From the NCBI RefSeq assembly GCF_900142785.1, contig NZ_FRCD01000003.1, forward strand, positions 186,001 to 250,000: a DNA stretch of 64,000 bases. The letters are read 5' to 3'. The translations under genes were made by a program, and so were the position numbers. Below are positions 35,206-42,607 of this stretch, piece after piece; position 1 is the stretch's first letter; each line of letters opens with the position of its first letter. The notes beneath the pieces were generated by a model, which saw only the letters and a list, made by a program, of their open reading frames with translations, was not told the origin of the DNA and made no database searches. This stretch comes from Chryseobacterium carnipullorum (GTDB lineage Bacteria; Bacteroidota; Bacteroidia; Flavobacteriales; Weeksellaceae).

Positions 35206-35625
35206 TAATTGCTTTCTGTAATAAAACATCGGAACAATCAATAGCAGCGCCAGCGGCTGAATAACAAACCTTCTCATATAAAACGAAAAAAGGTAGCCAA
35301 TGTCAAATCTGTCAGAGATACAGTAAAGATAGATCGGGAAAGTAATGGCAAAGATGATCGTAATCAGCAATGCCCCCTGTACCGTCCACTGTTTATTTTT
35401 AAAAAGACACTGAATGATCAGGCACGAAAATAGAAGATTAAGAACAAATCTGAAGAGATGCCCAATAATTAATCTCCCCCACTCAAACTGAGGAAATTCA
35501 ATATTTTTATTAGCTTCATGAAAATACGCAAGAAATGGATCATAAAAGATGCTATCTTCAATAACACGTATCCCTATAAGACCGCAGATTCCTGCTATAA
35601 CCAGAAGCCCGTTAAGAATTTTCAT
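35179..35625 (-). CDS. Exosortase F-associated membrane protein
   Basis: A 148-residue protein with about four transmembrane helices. The first reads LNGLLVIAGICGLIGIRVIE; later ones include HLFRFVLNLLFSCLIIQC, ALLITIIFAITFPIYL and FVIQPLALLLIVPMFYY. It contains the pairs FYDPFLAYFH and RFDIGYLFSFYMRRFVIQP, which I associate with the small protein always found next to XrtF in flavobacteria. It overlaps the end of xrtF by 14 nt, so translation is coupled. It probably forms a complex with the exosortase (inference from constant pairing). Confidence 0.85.
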   Translation of the reverse strand: MKILNGLLVIAGICGLIGIRVIEDSIFYDPFLAYFHEANKNIEFPQFEWGRLIIGHLFRFVLNLLFSCLIIQCLFKNKQWTVQGALLITIIFAITFPIYLYCISDRFDIGYLFSFYMRRFVIQPLALLLIVPMFYYRKQLIKDRLINQ

Positions 35626-36142
35626 TTTTTAAAGCAAAGAATTTAATCCATACCAACCACAGAACCACCACGGTCCCGTAAATAACTGCAGGGAAAATAA
35701 AGTCGTGAAACATTTTTCCGTATTCCTCGTAGTCCGACATCACAATATTGAGTCCAACGATCCGGAGAAGGTTCATGATATAGAGCATAACAATTCCTGC
35801 CAGTGCATAAATAAAAGTTTTCAGTCCTTTATAAAATGCAAATACAAATGCCATGAAAAGAATCATAACCGAAATTGCATTACAGCCTTCCACCATCCTT
35901 GTCACATAGTTTTTCTTCACATAAAACCAGACCTGCTCATTTTTTATATCATCATAAAGCAAGGTCGGAAATCCCAAAGCCTTCTGAATAGACGCAACCT
36001 GATCGGCAATGATTCTCGAAAAAGGATCAAGTCCTCCTGCCTTACTCACATTCAGATAAAACTGATACGCAAAAAGCAGTACCAGATAGATAACGATGAA
36101 CCTCAGCAAAATGTTTAAAACTGGTTTAAAATCCTTTAGCAT
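35612..36142 (-). CDS. xrtF: Exosortase family protein XrtF
   Basis: A 176-residue multi-pass membrane transpeptidase-like protein, from ATG 36142 (MLKDFKPVLN). The exosortase/archaeosortase catalytic triad is visible: Cys87 in VEGCNAISV, Arg127 in NLLRIVGLN and His146 in KMFHDFIFP. Members of this superfamily cut and re-attach proteins carrying a C-terminal sorting signal. The T9SS proteins in this window carry a different kind of signal, and no PEP-CTERM-like tail is evident here. A TATCTTTG -7 element at 36147-36154 ends 4 nt before this ATG, which supports it over the earlier in-frame ATG at 36175. Confidence 0.92.
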   Translation of the reverse strand: MLKDFKPVLNILLRFIVIYLVLLFAYQFYLNVSKAGGLDPFSRIIADQVASIQKALGFPTLLYDDIKNEQVWFYVKKNYVTRMVEGCNAISVMILFMAFVFAFYKGLKTFIYALAGIVMLYIMNLLRIVGLNIVMSDYEEYGKMFHDFIFPAVIYGTVVVLWLVWIKFFALKNENS

Positions 36143-36146
36143 AATG

Positions 36147-36154
36147 CAAAGATA
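36147..36154 (-). promoter_or_regulatory. -7 element of xrtF, start codon 4 nt away
   Basis: Minus-strand TATCTTTG directly before the chosen ATG; leaderless arrangement. Confidence 0.5.
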
Positions 36155-36239
36155 AAAATTAGGATGTAAATTCACCCGTGTTTGAGATAAGAAAATAAAG
36201 ATTTGAGAATGAAATTACTATTTTATGTCTTTATAACTG

Positions 36240-36360
36240 AATCCCAAACGATCCCATCTCTACCCTATTCTCCACCAGATTTCATATAGTTTAAATACTT
36301 TAATCATTATAACTCTTAAATCCAATCCCAGCATCCTGGATCGCGAATCCCGAACCTGGT
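36240..36360. repeat. Degenerate ATCCC-word repeats
   Basis: The stretch between divergent xrtF and the kinase gene contains at least four ATCCC words (at about 36241, 36251, 36324 and 36348) plus near-matches such as ATCCTGGATC and CGAACCTGG. The sequence is locally richer in C than its surroundings on this strand and resembles a decayed dispersed repeat. It is not coding. Confidence 0.35.
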
Positions 36361-36401
36361 AACTCTTCAACTTAACAAATTCCAAACTCCCATTAAATTA
36401 G

Positions 36402-36409
36402 TATATTTG
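36402..36409 (+). promoter_or_regulatory. -7 element of AmgK-like kinase gene
   Basis: TATATTTG, 10 nt before ATG 36420; no -33 TTG. Confidence 0.5.
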
Positions 36410-36419
36410 TTTCCATATT

Positions 36420-37439
36420 ATGACGTCCGAAAACACAAAACAATTTTTTGAAAAGTATCTGGGTAGCCCATCTTCCGAGTTTGTCACACTGGCTCAAAGC
36501 GGATCTGCGAGGGTGAATTTTCTGGCTAAATCAGACAACAAAAAATACATTGTTACCCGCAATGAAAATATTGCCGAAAATGAAAGCTTCCTCTATTATT
36601 CTGAAGTTTTTTCCGAACTGAATCTCAATACCCCTGCTATTTTTGCCGTTTCGGACGACAGAAAAATATATATACAGGAATTTCTTGGTGAACAGACTCT
36701 TTCCGAAATTATTTCAAAAGAAGGACTTTCTCCTCATGTCAAAGCACTGGTAAAACAAACGCTGGAAAAACTTTTTGAGCTTCAGATCGGGACTCAGGGA
36801 AAAATCGATTTCTCAAAAACTTTTGAATATGAAAAGTATGATGAACTTCCCGTGATCCATGATCTTTATTATTTTAAAAACTTTGTAGCTGACGTTCTTG
36901 AACTGGAATACCGTAAATCTACACTGCTAAAAGAATTTAAACAGATTGCTACCCGTATTGAAAGCCTTGCTCCAAAAGGAATTATGATCCGTGATTTTCA
37001 GGCCAGAAATATTATGGTCAACGAAGAAAGTAAAGTTTCGTTTATCGACTACCAATCTGCTATGGAAGGACCATTGATGTACGACGTCATCTCTTTTCTA
37101 TTTCAGGCTAAAGCCGACTTTCCGGAAGATTTCAAAAACGAAATGCTCAGTTATTACATCGAACAATCTGAAAATGAACAAACTAAAATTCAACTAAGAA
37201 ATTCGGTAAAACCTATTCAAATGATGAGATTCCTACAGGTATTGGGAGCTTACGGTTTTAGAGGATTAATCCAAAGGAAGCATCATTTTATGGCAAGCCT
37301 GGAAAAAGGGATTCAAAATATCACCCATTTTGCTGCATCCTGGGAAGAAATGAAAGATTATCCTGAGCTGAAAAAAGTAATAGAAAAGCTTTCTGCTGAC
37401 GAAGTAAAATTAAAAATTAATATCTTTTTAAACCATTAA
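36420..37439 (+). CDS. Sugar-1-kinase, AmgK/COG3178-like aminoglycoside phosphotransferase fold
   Basis: A 339-residue protein of the APH/choline-kinase fold. Catalytic-loop MIRDFQARNIMV (Asp192, Asn197) has Arg where most relatives have His, as in the COG3178 group. The DFG-equivalent is FIDYQSAMEGPLMYDVISF, closely matching the DFQDA..GP..YDL pattern of AmgK. AmgK phosphorylates MurNAc or GlcNAc at C1 for a MurU partner, and a MurU-like gene lies 1 kb downstream. The N-lobe Lys is in KYIVTRNEN or nearby. The assignment as the MurNAc/GlcNAc kinase rests on both motif and neighbourhood. Confidence 0.8.
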   Translation: MTSENTKQFFEKYLGSPSSEFVTLAQSGSARVNFLAKSDNKKYIVTRNENIAENESFLYYSEVFSELNLNTPAIFAVSDDRKIYIQEFLGEQTLSEIISKEGLSPHVKALVKQTLEKLFELQIGTQGKIDFSKTFEYEKYDELPVIHDLYYFKNFVADVLELEYRKSTLLKEFKQIATRIESLAPKGIMIRDFQARNIMVNEESKVSFIDYQSAMEGPLMYDVISFLFQAKADFPEDFKNEMLSYYIEQSENEQTKIQLRNSVKPIQMMRFLQVLGAYGFRGLIQRKHHFMASLEKGIQNITHFAASWEEMKDYPELKKVIEKLSADEVKLKINIFLNH

Positions 37440-37930
37440 GATTCTTTAAGTTTTTAAGAATATTAAGCTGATGACAAAGAAAGAAATTACACAGTTATCA
37501 TATGAGATTACGGGCTTTGCTATTAAAGTTCACAAAACTCTTGGCCCCGGTCTTCTTGAAAGCGTTTATGAACAATGTTTAAAGATCGAACTTATCAACA
37601 ACGGATATGATGTAAAGCAGCAGCTTTATGTCCCAATCAATTATGAAGGGGTAGAAATTGAAACAAAACTTGTTGTAGATTTACTTGTCAATGATTCTAT
37701 TATTTTAGAATTAAAAGCAGTTGAAGAAATACTTCCTATCCATGAAGCACAATTACTAACTTATATGAAAGTTCTCAAAAAGCCACAGGGTCTATTAATC
37801 AACTTTTTTACGAATAATATCACAAAGTCATTGAAGCCTTTTATTAACGAATATTTTAAAGAACTTCCTGACTGAATTTTGATTTATCAAAATCTTAACT
37901 TACCTTAAATACTTAAAAGAATCTTAATGG
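37433..37930. repeat. Imperfect ~37-bp terminal inverted repeats flanking the GxxExxY gene
   Basis: Left end 37433-37467 and right end 37894-37930 (reverse complement) both begin CCATTAAGATTCTTT (15 identical bases). They then read AAGT-T/A-TTTAAG and end in TTAAG. Each end contains four TTAAG words spaced about 8-11 bp, in mirrored order. The left end overlaps the last three codons of the kinase gene. The enclosed 498-bp unit contains only the GxxExxY gene. Confidence 0.75.
37471..37875 (+). CDS. GxxExxY protein (PD-(D/E)xK nuclease-like)
   Basis: A 134-residue protein. The name-giving motif GLLESVY is at residues 27-33. The nuclease-like core follows: Asp70 in LVVDLLV, Glu80-x-Lys82 in ILELKAVE, then HEAQLLTYMKVLKKPQGLLINF. 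This is the PDDEXK_3 pattern found widely in Bacteroidota with unknown biological role. It lies inside a unit bounded by inverted repeats and separates the AmgK-like kinase from the RapZ-like gene. The ATG at 37471 directly follows the left repeat, so any transcript would start in or before the repeat. Confidence 0.9.
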   Translation: MTKKEITQLSYEITGFAIKVHKTLGPGLLESVYEQCLKIELINNGYDVKQQLYVPINYEGVEIETKLVVDLLVNDSIILELKAVEEILPIHEAQLLTYMKVLKKPQGLLINFFTNNITKSLKPFINEYFKELPD

Positions 37931-37951
37931 TTCAAATAAAATAAAAAAAGA

Positions 37952-38359
37952 ATGTTACACATCGACATCCACAGTTTTTCATACAAAAAAGGAGGAATCC
38001 CAAAAGACAATTCCGGAAACGGCGGAGGCTTTACCTTTGATTGCAGAGGAATTTTAAATCCCGGAAGAATTGAAGAATATAAAATCCAGACCGGAAATGA
38101 CATCGGAGTTCAGGAATATCTTGAAACCAAAACAGAAATGCCTAAGTTTCTCGAATTGGTAAAATCTATCATTTCTATTAATATCGATAACTATCTGGAA
38201 AGAGGTTTTGAAGATCTGCAGATCAGTTTTGGATGTACAGGAGGACAACACAGGTCCGTCTATTCTGCCATCAAGATCGCTGAATTCATTAAAGAAAAAT
38301 ATCCTGACGGCATAGAAATAAGCCTTCACCACGACGAACAGCACCAACTGAATTCATAA
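37952..38359 (+). CDS. Stand-alone RapZ C-terminal domain protein
   Basis: A 135-residue protein. It has only the C-terminal domain of RapZ (the E. coli protein is 284 residues) and lacks the N-terminal P-loop ATPase. Motifs are IHSFSYKKGGIP at residues 6-17, FDCRGILNPGR near 29-39, and FGCTGGQHRSVYSA at 93-106, the phosphate/sugar-phosphate-binding part. In E. coli this domain binds glucosamine-6-phosphate and controls its synthesis through small RNAs. Placement between an AmgK-like kinase and a MurU-like transferase fits amino-sugar sensing here (inference). Confidence 0.88.
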   Translation: MLHIDIHSFSYKKGGIPKDNSGNGGGFTFDCRGILNPGRIEEYKIQTGNDIGVQEYLETKTEMPKFLELVKSIISINIDNYLERGFEDLQISFGCTGGQHRSVYSAIKIAEFIKEKYPDGIEISLHHDEQHQLNS

Positions 38360-38462
38360 ATGATCATGGATAAACGATAAATGATTAGCGTATTTAAACA
38401 TCCATTATCATCACTTATTCATTGGGGTCATTCATCAATCATCATTCATCCATTATAAATAA
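38357..38462. repeat. Iterated ATCATT/ATGATT low-complexity stretch
   Basis: The 106-bp gap between the RapZ-like and MurU-like genes is made of iterated near-copies of AATGAT and ATCATT words (for example ATAAATGATCATGG and ATCAATCATCATTCATCC). No promoter-like TAnnTTTG is seen. Probably a decayed tandem repeat. Confidence 0.4.
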
Positions 38463-38465
38463 AAA

Positions 38466-39179
38466 ATGAAAGCTTTAATTTTCGCTGCCGGGAAAGGCAC
38501 AAGGCTGAAACCTTTTACGGATCATCATCCAAAAGCACTGGCCCAGGTAAATGGCGTCCCCCTTTTGGAAAGAAATATCAATTATCTTAAAAGCTTCGGA
38601 ATAAAAGATTTTGTGATCAATATCCATCATTTTGGAAATCAGATTATTGAATTTTTGAATAAAAACAGTAATTTCGGATGCAACATTGAAATCTCTGATG
38701 AGACTAATGAACTGCTGGAAACCGGTGGCGGCTTGATTTTTGCTAGAAAGTTTCTCGATCACGGGGAAGATTTTCTGATCATGAACGCTGATATATTAAC
38801 GGAGATCAACATCAATGCTCTCGTTGAATACCACAAAAAGATAAAAGATTTTGCTACTTTAGCGGTTTCCGATAGAGATAGCTCAAGAAAATTGCTTTTT
38901 AATGACGATTTGGTATTACGGGGATGGCTTAATGTACAATCGGGAGAACAGAGGCTCGCGGAATTCAATAAAGGATTTAAAGCTCTTGCTTTCAGCGGCG
39001 TTCACTGTATCAACCCTGCTATCTTTGAAAAAATAAAGAGAACCGGCAAATTTTCTGTTATGGAAGAATATCTGGATCTGATGCAGACGGAACATATCCA
39101 CGGATTTGTGCACGACAGCATTCTGATTGATGTAGGAAGACCTGAATCCGTAATAGAAGCCGAAAAACATTTTAAATAA
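38466..39179 (+). CDS. MurU-like sugar-1-phosphate nucleotidyltransferase
   Basis: A 237-residue protein of the nucleotidyltransferase family (short form, no C-terminal left-handed helix). The nucleotide-binding signature AAGKGTRLKPFTDHHPKAL is at residues 7-25, the sugar-binding ETGGGL near 83, NADI (metal-binding Asp) near 103, FSGVHCINP near 178, and a final LIDVGRPES that parallels the VDVGT end of MurU. MurU joins UTP to MurNAc-1-phosphate in the cell-wall recycling bypass. With the kinase upstream this is a likely AmgK-MurU pair, though GlcNAc or another hexose could be the true substrate. Confidence 0.82.
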   Translation: MKALIFAAGKGTRLKPFTDHHPKALAQVNGVPLLERNINYLKSFGIKDFVINIHHFGNQIIEFLNKNSNFGCNIEISDETNELLETGGGLIFARKFLDHGEDFLIMNADILTEININALVEYHKKIKDFATLAVSDRDSSRKLLFNDDLVLRGWLNVQSGEQRLAEFNKGFKALAFSGVHCINPAIFEKIKRTGKFSVMEEYLDLMQTEHIHGFVHDSILIDVGRPESVIEAEKHFK

Positions 39180-39187
39180 TTTTTGCA

Positions 39188-39940
39188 ATGGAAATGGATG
39201 GAACCAGGGATGAAAGTTTAGTAAATCCGGCCCTTGATATTAATGAAACAAAACTTCACAACAGTCTCAGACAGAAGACCTGGGATGAAACCATTACCAA
39301 GGACAGCTGGATGGTGTTCAAGGTTATGGCTGAATTTGTGGATGGGTACGAAAAGCTGGCCAAGATAGGCCCTTGTGTATCTATATTCGGTTCTGCAAGA
39401 CTAAAGCCTGAAAGTAAATATTATGAGATGGCGGTGGAAATTGCAGAAAAGATCACCAAACTGGGTTTCGGAATCATTACCGGAGGCGGGCCGGGAATCA
39501 TGGAAGCAGGAAATAAGGGAGCTTTTAACGCTCAGGGAAGATCAATAGGCCTTAATATTGATTTGCCATTTGAACAGCATTTTAATCCTTATATCAATAA
39601 ATCTTATTCTATGAACTTCGATTACTTTTTTGTCAGAAAAGTAATGTTTGTAAAATATTCTCAGGGTTTCGTTGTAATGCCGGGAGGTTTCGGTACATTA
39701 GACGAGCTCACAGAAGCAATGACGCTGATCCAGACCAACAAAATCGGGAAATTCCCCATCGTCCTTGTAGGAAGCGAATTCTGGGGAGGATTACTGGATT
39801 GGTTCAAAGCAACTCTATTAAAAGAAGGCATGATTGCTGAAGATGATCTGGATTTATACAGAGTAGTAGACACCGCTGATGAAGCCGTAGCGCACATCAA
39901 GGCTTTTTATGATAAATATTCTGTGAATGTAAATTTTTAA
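39188..39940 (+). CDS. LOG family (TIGR00730) Rossmann-fold protein
   Basis: A 250-residue protein. The nucleotide-binding GSARLKPESKYYEMA, the ITGGGPGIMEAGNKGA motif and the active-site PGGFGTLDELTEAMTLIQ define the LOG/lysine-decarboxylase-like family. Proven members release the base from nucleoside monophosphates (cytokinin or purine/pyrimidine nucleosidase). The N-terminal 40 residues are a variable extension. It starts 8 nt after the MurU-like gene, so it may be co-transcribed. Two ATGs (39188 and 39194) are equally possible. Confidence 0.9.
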   Translation: MEMDGTRDESLVNPALDINETKLHNSLRQKTWDETITKDSWMVFKVMAEFVDGYEKLAKIGPCVSIFGSARLKPESKYYEMAVEIAEKITKLGFGIITGGGPGIMEAGNKGAFNAQGRSIGLNIDLPFEQHFNPYINKSYSMNFDYFFVRKVMFVKYSQGFVVMPGGFGTLDELTEAMTLIQTNKIGKFPIVLVGSEFWGGLLDWFKATLLKEGMIAEDDLDLYRVVDTADEAVAHIKAFYDKYSVNVNF

Positions 39941-39998
39941 TTGGCATATTATTTGTGACCTATAAATAGCAAGAATGATTGTAAATCTATTAATTAAG

Positions 39999-40469
39999 AT
40001 GAAAAAACTTTTATATATATCAGGAATTTTAACATTTTTTGTGTTAATGAGTTTTATGTATGCAGACTTTTTCTCTTCAATGACAAAAGTGGATTATATA
40101 GATGGAAGTAAAACATTGAAGTTCACCACAAAAATGAATACCAACCATATTTCTGATGCTATTAAAATCAATCCTAATACAGCAGGATTTGAAGCAGAGG
40201 TAAAAAAATATGTGAACAATAATTTTGATGTGTATGTCAATGGCTCTCCAAAAACTATAACCTTCACCGGAAGTCAGGTAAGCGGAGAAACTGTATGGGT
40301 ATATTTTGAGACCGGTGGCGTATCCGATATCAGTGCCCTGAAAATTAAGAACACGATCCTTTTAAGTGCTTTTCCTAAGCAGATCAACATTGTTAGTATT
40401 GCTTACAAAGGAAGCCAGAAAGTAATGAATTTCCAGAGAGGAAAGGAAGTGAATGAAGTTGCTTTCTAA
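39999..40469 (+). CDS. DUF6702-like exported protein
   Basis: A 156-residue protein from ATG 39999 (MKKLLYISGILTFFVLMSFMYADFF). The hydrophobic N-terminus is a signal peptide or anchor. The rest reads SSMTKVDYIDGSKTLKFTTKMNTNHISDAIK..., then VNGSPKTITFTG, WVYFETGGVSD and a C-terminal IVSIAYKGSQKVMNF. This order of strands matches what I know as DUF6702. Function unknown. Usually found near other envelope genes; here it is bounded by a strong terminator. Confidence 0.7.
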   Translation: MKKLLYISGILTFFVLMSFMYADFFSSMTKVDYIDGSKTLKFTTKMNTNHISDAIKINPNTAGFEAEVKKYVNNNFDVYVNGSPKTITFTGSQVSGETVWVYFETGGVSDISALKIKNTILLSAFPKQINIVSIAYKGSQKVMNFQRGKEVNEVAF

Positions 40470-40490
40470 TCGGAATAGTTTAAAAATAAA

Positions 40491-40519
40491 AAAACCACTG
40501 CGGATGCGGTGGTTTTTTT
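40491..40519 (+). terminator. Terminator after DUF6702-like gene
   Basis: AAACCACTGC/GCGGTGGTTT (one T-G pair) with a 4-nt loop and T7. Confidence 0.92.
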
Positions 40520-40577
40520 GTATCCCATTTTCAATTAAATTACTTATTTTATCCGCTGTTAATAAAGTAAATATGCA

Positions 40578-41033
40578 ATGAACAGAAAATTTGTAATGCC
40601 AATAATCATAATTTGTTCAATCGGCTGCATTGCCTATTTTCTTAAATATAAAGCAACAAGGCAGCCGACAGAAGTAATTCTTAAAAATTCTAAATATACT
40701 GTAGGAGAGATTACTTCCGATGATTATGGGGACAGGAGATATGCAAAAGGTAATGATTACACATTCAGATATAGCGGAGGTACCATTAGAAAAGGGCATC
40801 AGAATGGAGAATTTATTAACGGGAGAAAATATCTTGTGGTATATGATTCTACAGATATCAGGAACGGCTATCTAATATTAGATAAATTTGACATTACAGA
40901 TTCTTTGGAAAAATATCATGTCCATAAAAATTACGATTATTATGATGTGGGATGGTCATTACCCAACATCCCTTTCAAATATGACAAAAGTGATATTGAA
41001 TATGAGGTAAAAGTGAATCTCAGAAGTGAATAG
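40578..41033 (+). CDS. Membrane-anchored protein of unknown function
   Basis: A 151-residue protein with one N-terminal transmembrane helix (VMPIIIICSIGCIAYFL). A soluble Tyr/Asp-rich domain follows (ITSDDYGDRRYAKGNDYTFRYSGG, NGRKYLVVYDSTDIRNGYLILDKFDITD). The YLVVYDS..IRNGYLILD phrase resembles small Bacteroidota proteins without assigned function. No named domain recognised. Confidence 0.7.
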   Translation: MNRKFVMPIIIICSIGCIAYFLKYKATRQPTEVILKNSKYTVGEITSDDYGDRRYAKGNDYTFRYSGGTIRKGHQNGEFINGRKYLVVYDSTDIRNGYLILDKFDITDSLEKYHVHKNYDYYDVGWSLPNIPFKYDKSDIEYEVKVNLRSE

Positions 41034-41137
41034 CTTCATATTCAAAAAACCACGAAAAATAATCCTTTAAAGTTTGAAATCTCTGATTTACAATACACAT
41101 ATCGCAGCCACCAGTCATTGTAGGTTTATCAATTAAA

Positions 41138-41168
41138 ACAAAAAAGGCCGTCTCCTGAAAGACGGCCT
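41138..41168 (-). terminator. Terminator of TonB receptor/DUF5689 operon
   Basis: AGGCCGTCT/AGACGGCCT, 9-bp stem with a 6-nt loop; U-rich tail on the minus strand. Confidence 0.9.
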
Positions 41169-41189
41169 GTATTTAAAATATCAGATTGA

Positions 41190-42587
41190 TTATTGAACCT
41201 GAATATTATCTAACTGAATCGTAGTGGTAACACCTGTAGATGCTCCCGTATACTCAAATAAGATAAATCCATTCCCCGTTAATCCGGCAGGCAGTGTGTA
41301 AGTTCCTGCAGGAGCTAATGTCCCGTAATTAACAGCTGGAGCCTGTGGAATTGTAAATGCAGAGGTAATATCTGTTTTAGTGGCCGTTGTAATATCTCCA
41401 AGCGGAGTATAGTTGGTGGTATAGTATACTTTTAAAGCATTACCATTCCAGAATCCAACGTTAACGTCAAATTTTACGGTATTGGCTGCTGTAAAATCAA
41501 CAGGTACCGCAAAATAAGTCAAATAGTTTCCAGAACCTGAATTCGCTCCCAACTGGATATACTTATTGCTGCTAAAAGTCTTTAACTGCCAGTATCTGTT
41601 TCCTAATACGGCATCATTTACATATTTAGGATACACTTCAAGGTTAGTAGGCGTCAGTGAATAACTTTCAAAGTTTTCAAGGAATGAACCAGAATAAGCG
41701 ATTTCAGTACCTCCTTTTGGCGGCGTTGCATCTACTCTTGTTCCAGTGAAGTTAATATCAGATAAGCTTCTGATCAGCATCTGCCATGTAGAATTGTATC
41801 TGCTTACTACAAAAGTAACGGTACCATTTCCTTTTGGTATAAGCTCTCCTCCACTCTTGAAAAATCCTGAATTTCTGATCACTGCAGTACCTCCCAATTT
41901 ATCTTCAATATTTCTGTCGGTATCCAATCCCTGGTTTCCGGCATCATAATCAAGATATTTTTTCTGAACAGGGAAGATCTCACCGATACCGAACTGTACA
42001 TCAGATACCGTTACTAAAGTGTTGATCAAATTAGCCTGTTTCGCATCATTTAATGAATTAAGTTTTGTAGGAACAAGAGTCTGGACATCCAAACCGTTTC
42101 CACCACAAACTCCTGAAACATATCTTCCAACAAGGGCCTGAGGAATTCTCCCGATCGCAAAGTTCGGATCTTCAGAACCAAGTTTAATAGATCCTCTGTC
42201 AAGACCTAGACGTAATCCTTTAGCATTAATTCTGATGTGTGCTCCTACGGGATAATCAGCAAAGTTACTTGCTTTGTCTACTTCGATCTGAAGACCTACT
42301 GTAGGATTAACTGTTTTATCCTGGAAAGAGATGGTTTTATAGAAATTTCCCTGAGCATCAGAAGAAACAATATATCCGTCGAAGATCTGATCTGTAGTAA
42401 TTAATTTATATCCTGTAGCAGGAGCCTGCGCTGCGAAATCTGCCATTGAAATGGTAGGCGCTTCGAATTTATTTGAACAGGCGATAGGGGGAGTTTCCCA
42501 ATCATCATTCTTTACACAAGAAGACAATGCAGACAGTACACCTACTGCTACGAATGTCGTTTTGAAAAAGTTAGTGAAATTATTCAT
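41190..42587 (-). CDS. DUF5689 lipoprotein, partner of TonB receptor
   Basis: A 465-residue protein. The signal peptide ends VLSALSSC (Cys24 lipidated). The DUF5689 region spans roughly residues 40-280: Y.LITTDQIFDGYIVSSDAQGNFYKTISFQD, VGAHIRINAKGLRLG, DPNFAIGRIPQALVGRYV, and later a second OB-like strand set ending MLIRSLSDINF. After a linker (ATPPKGG), residues 300-465 form a jelly-roll-like domain with ENFESY and KFDVNVGFWNG. It starts 20 nt after the TonB receptor stop, so it is in the same operon. It is likely the surface-exposed ligand-capturing lipoprotein, as SusD is for SusC systems (inference). Confidence 0.88.
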   Translation of the reverse strand: MNNFTNFFKTTFVAVGVLSALSSCVKNDDWETPPIACSNKFEAPTISMADFAAQAPATGYKLITTDQIFDGYIVSSDAQGNFYKTISFQDKTVNPTVGLQIEVDKASNFADYPVGAHIRINAKGLRLGLDRGSIKLGSEDPNFAIGRIPQALVGRYVSGVCGGNGLDVQTLVPTKLNSLNDAKQANLINTLVTVSDVQFGIGEIFPVQKKYLDYDAGNQGLDTDRNIEDKLGGTAVIRNSGFFKSGGELIPKGNGTVTFVVSRYNSTWQMLIRSLSDINFTGTRVDATPPKGGTEIAYSGSFLENFESYSLTPTNLEVYPKYVNDAVLGNRYWQLKTFSSNKYIQLGANSGSGNYLTYFAVPVDFTAANTVKFDVNVGFWNGNALKVYYTTNYTPLGDITTATKTDITSAFTIPQAPAVNYGTLAPAGTYTLPAGLTGNGFILFEYTGASTGVTTTIQLDNIQVQ

Positions 42588-42607
42588 TGTTATTTTTTTA
42601 TTTTTTA

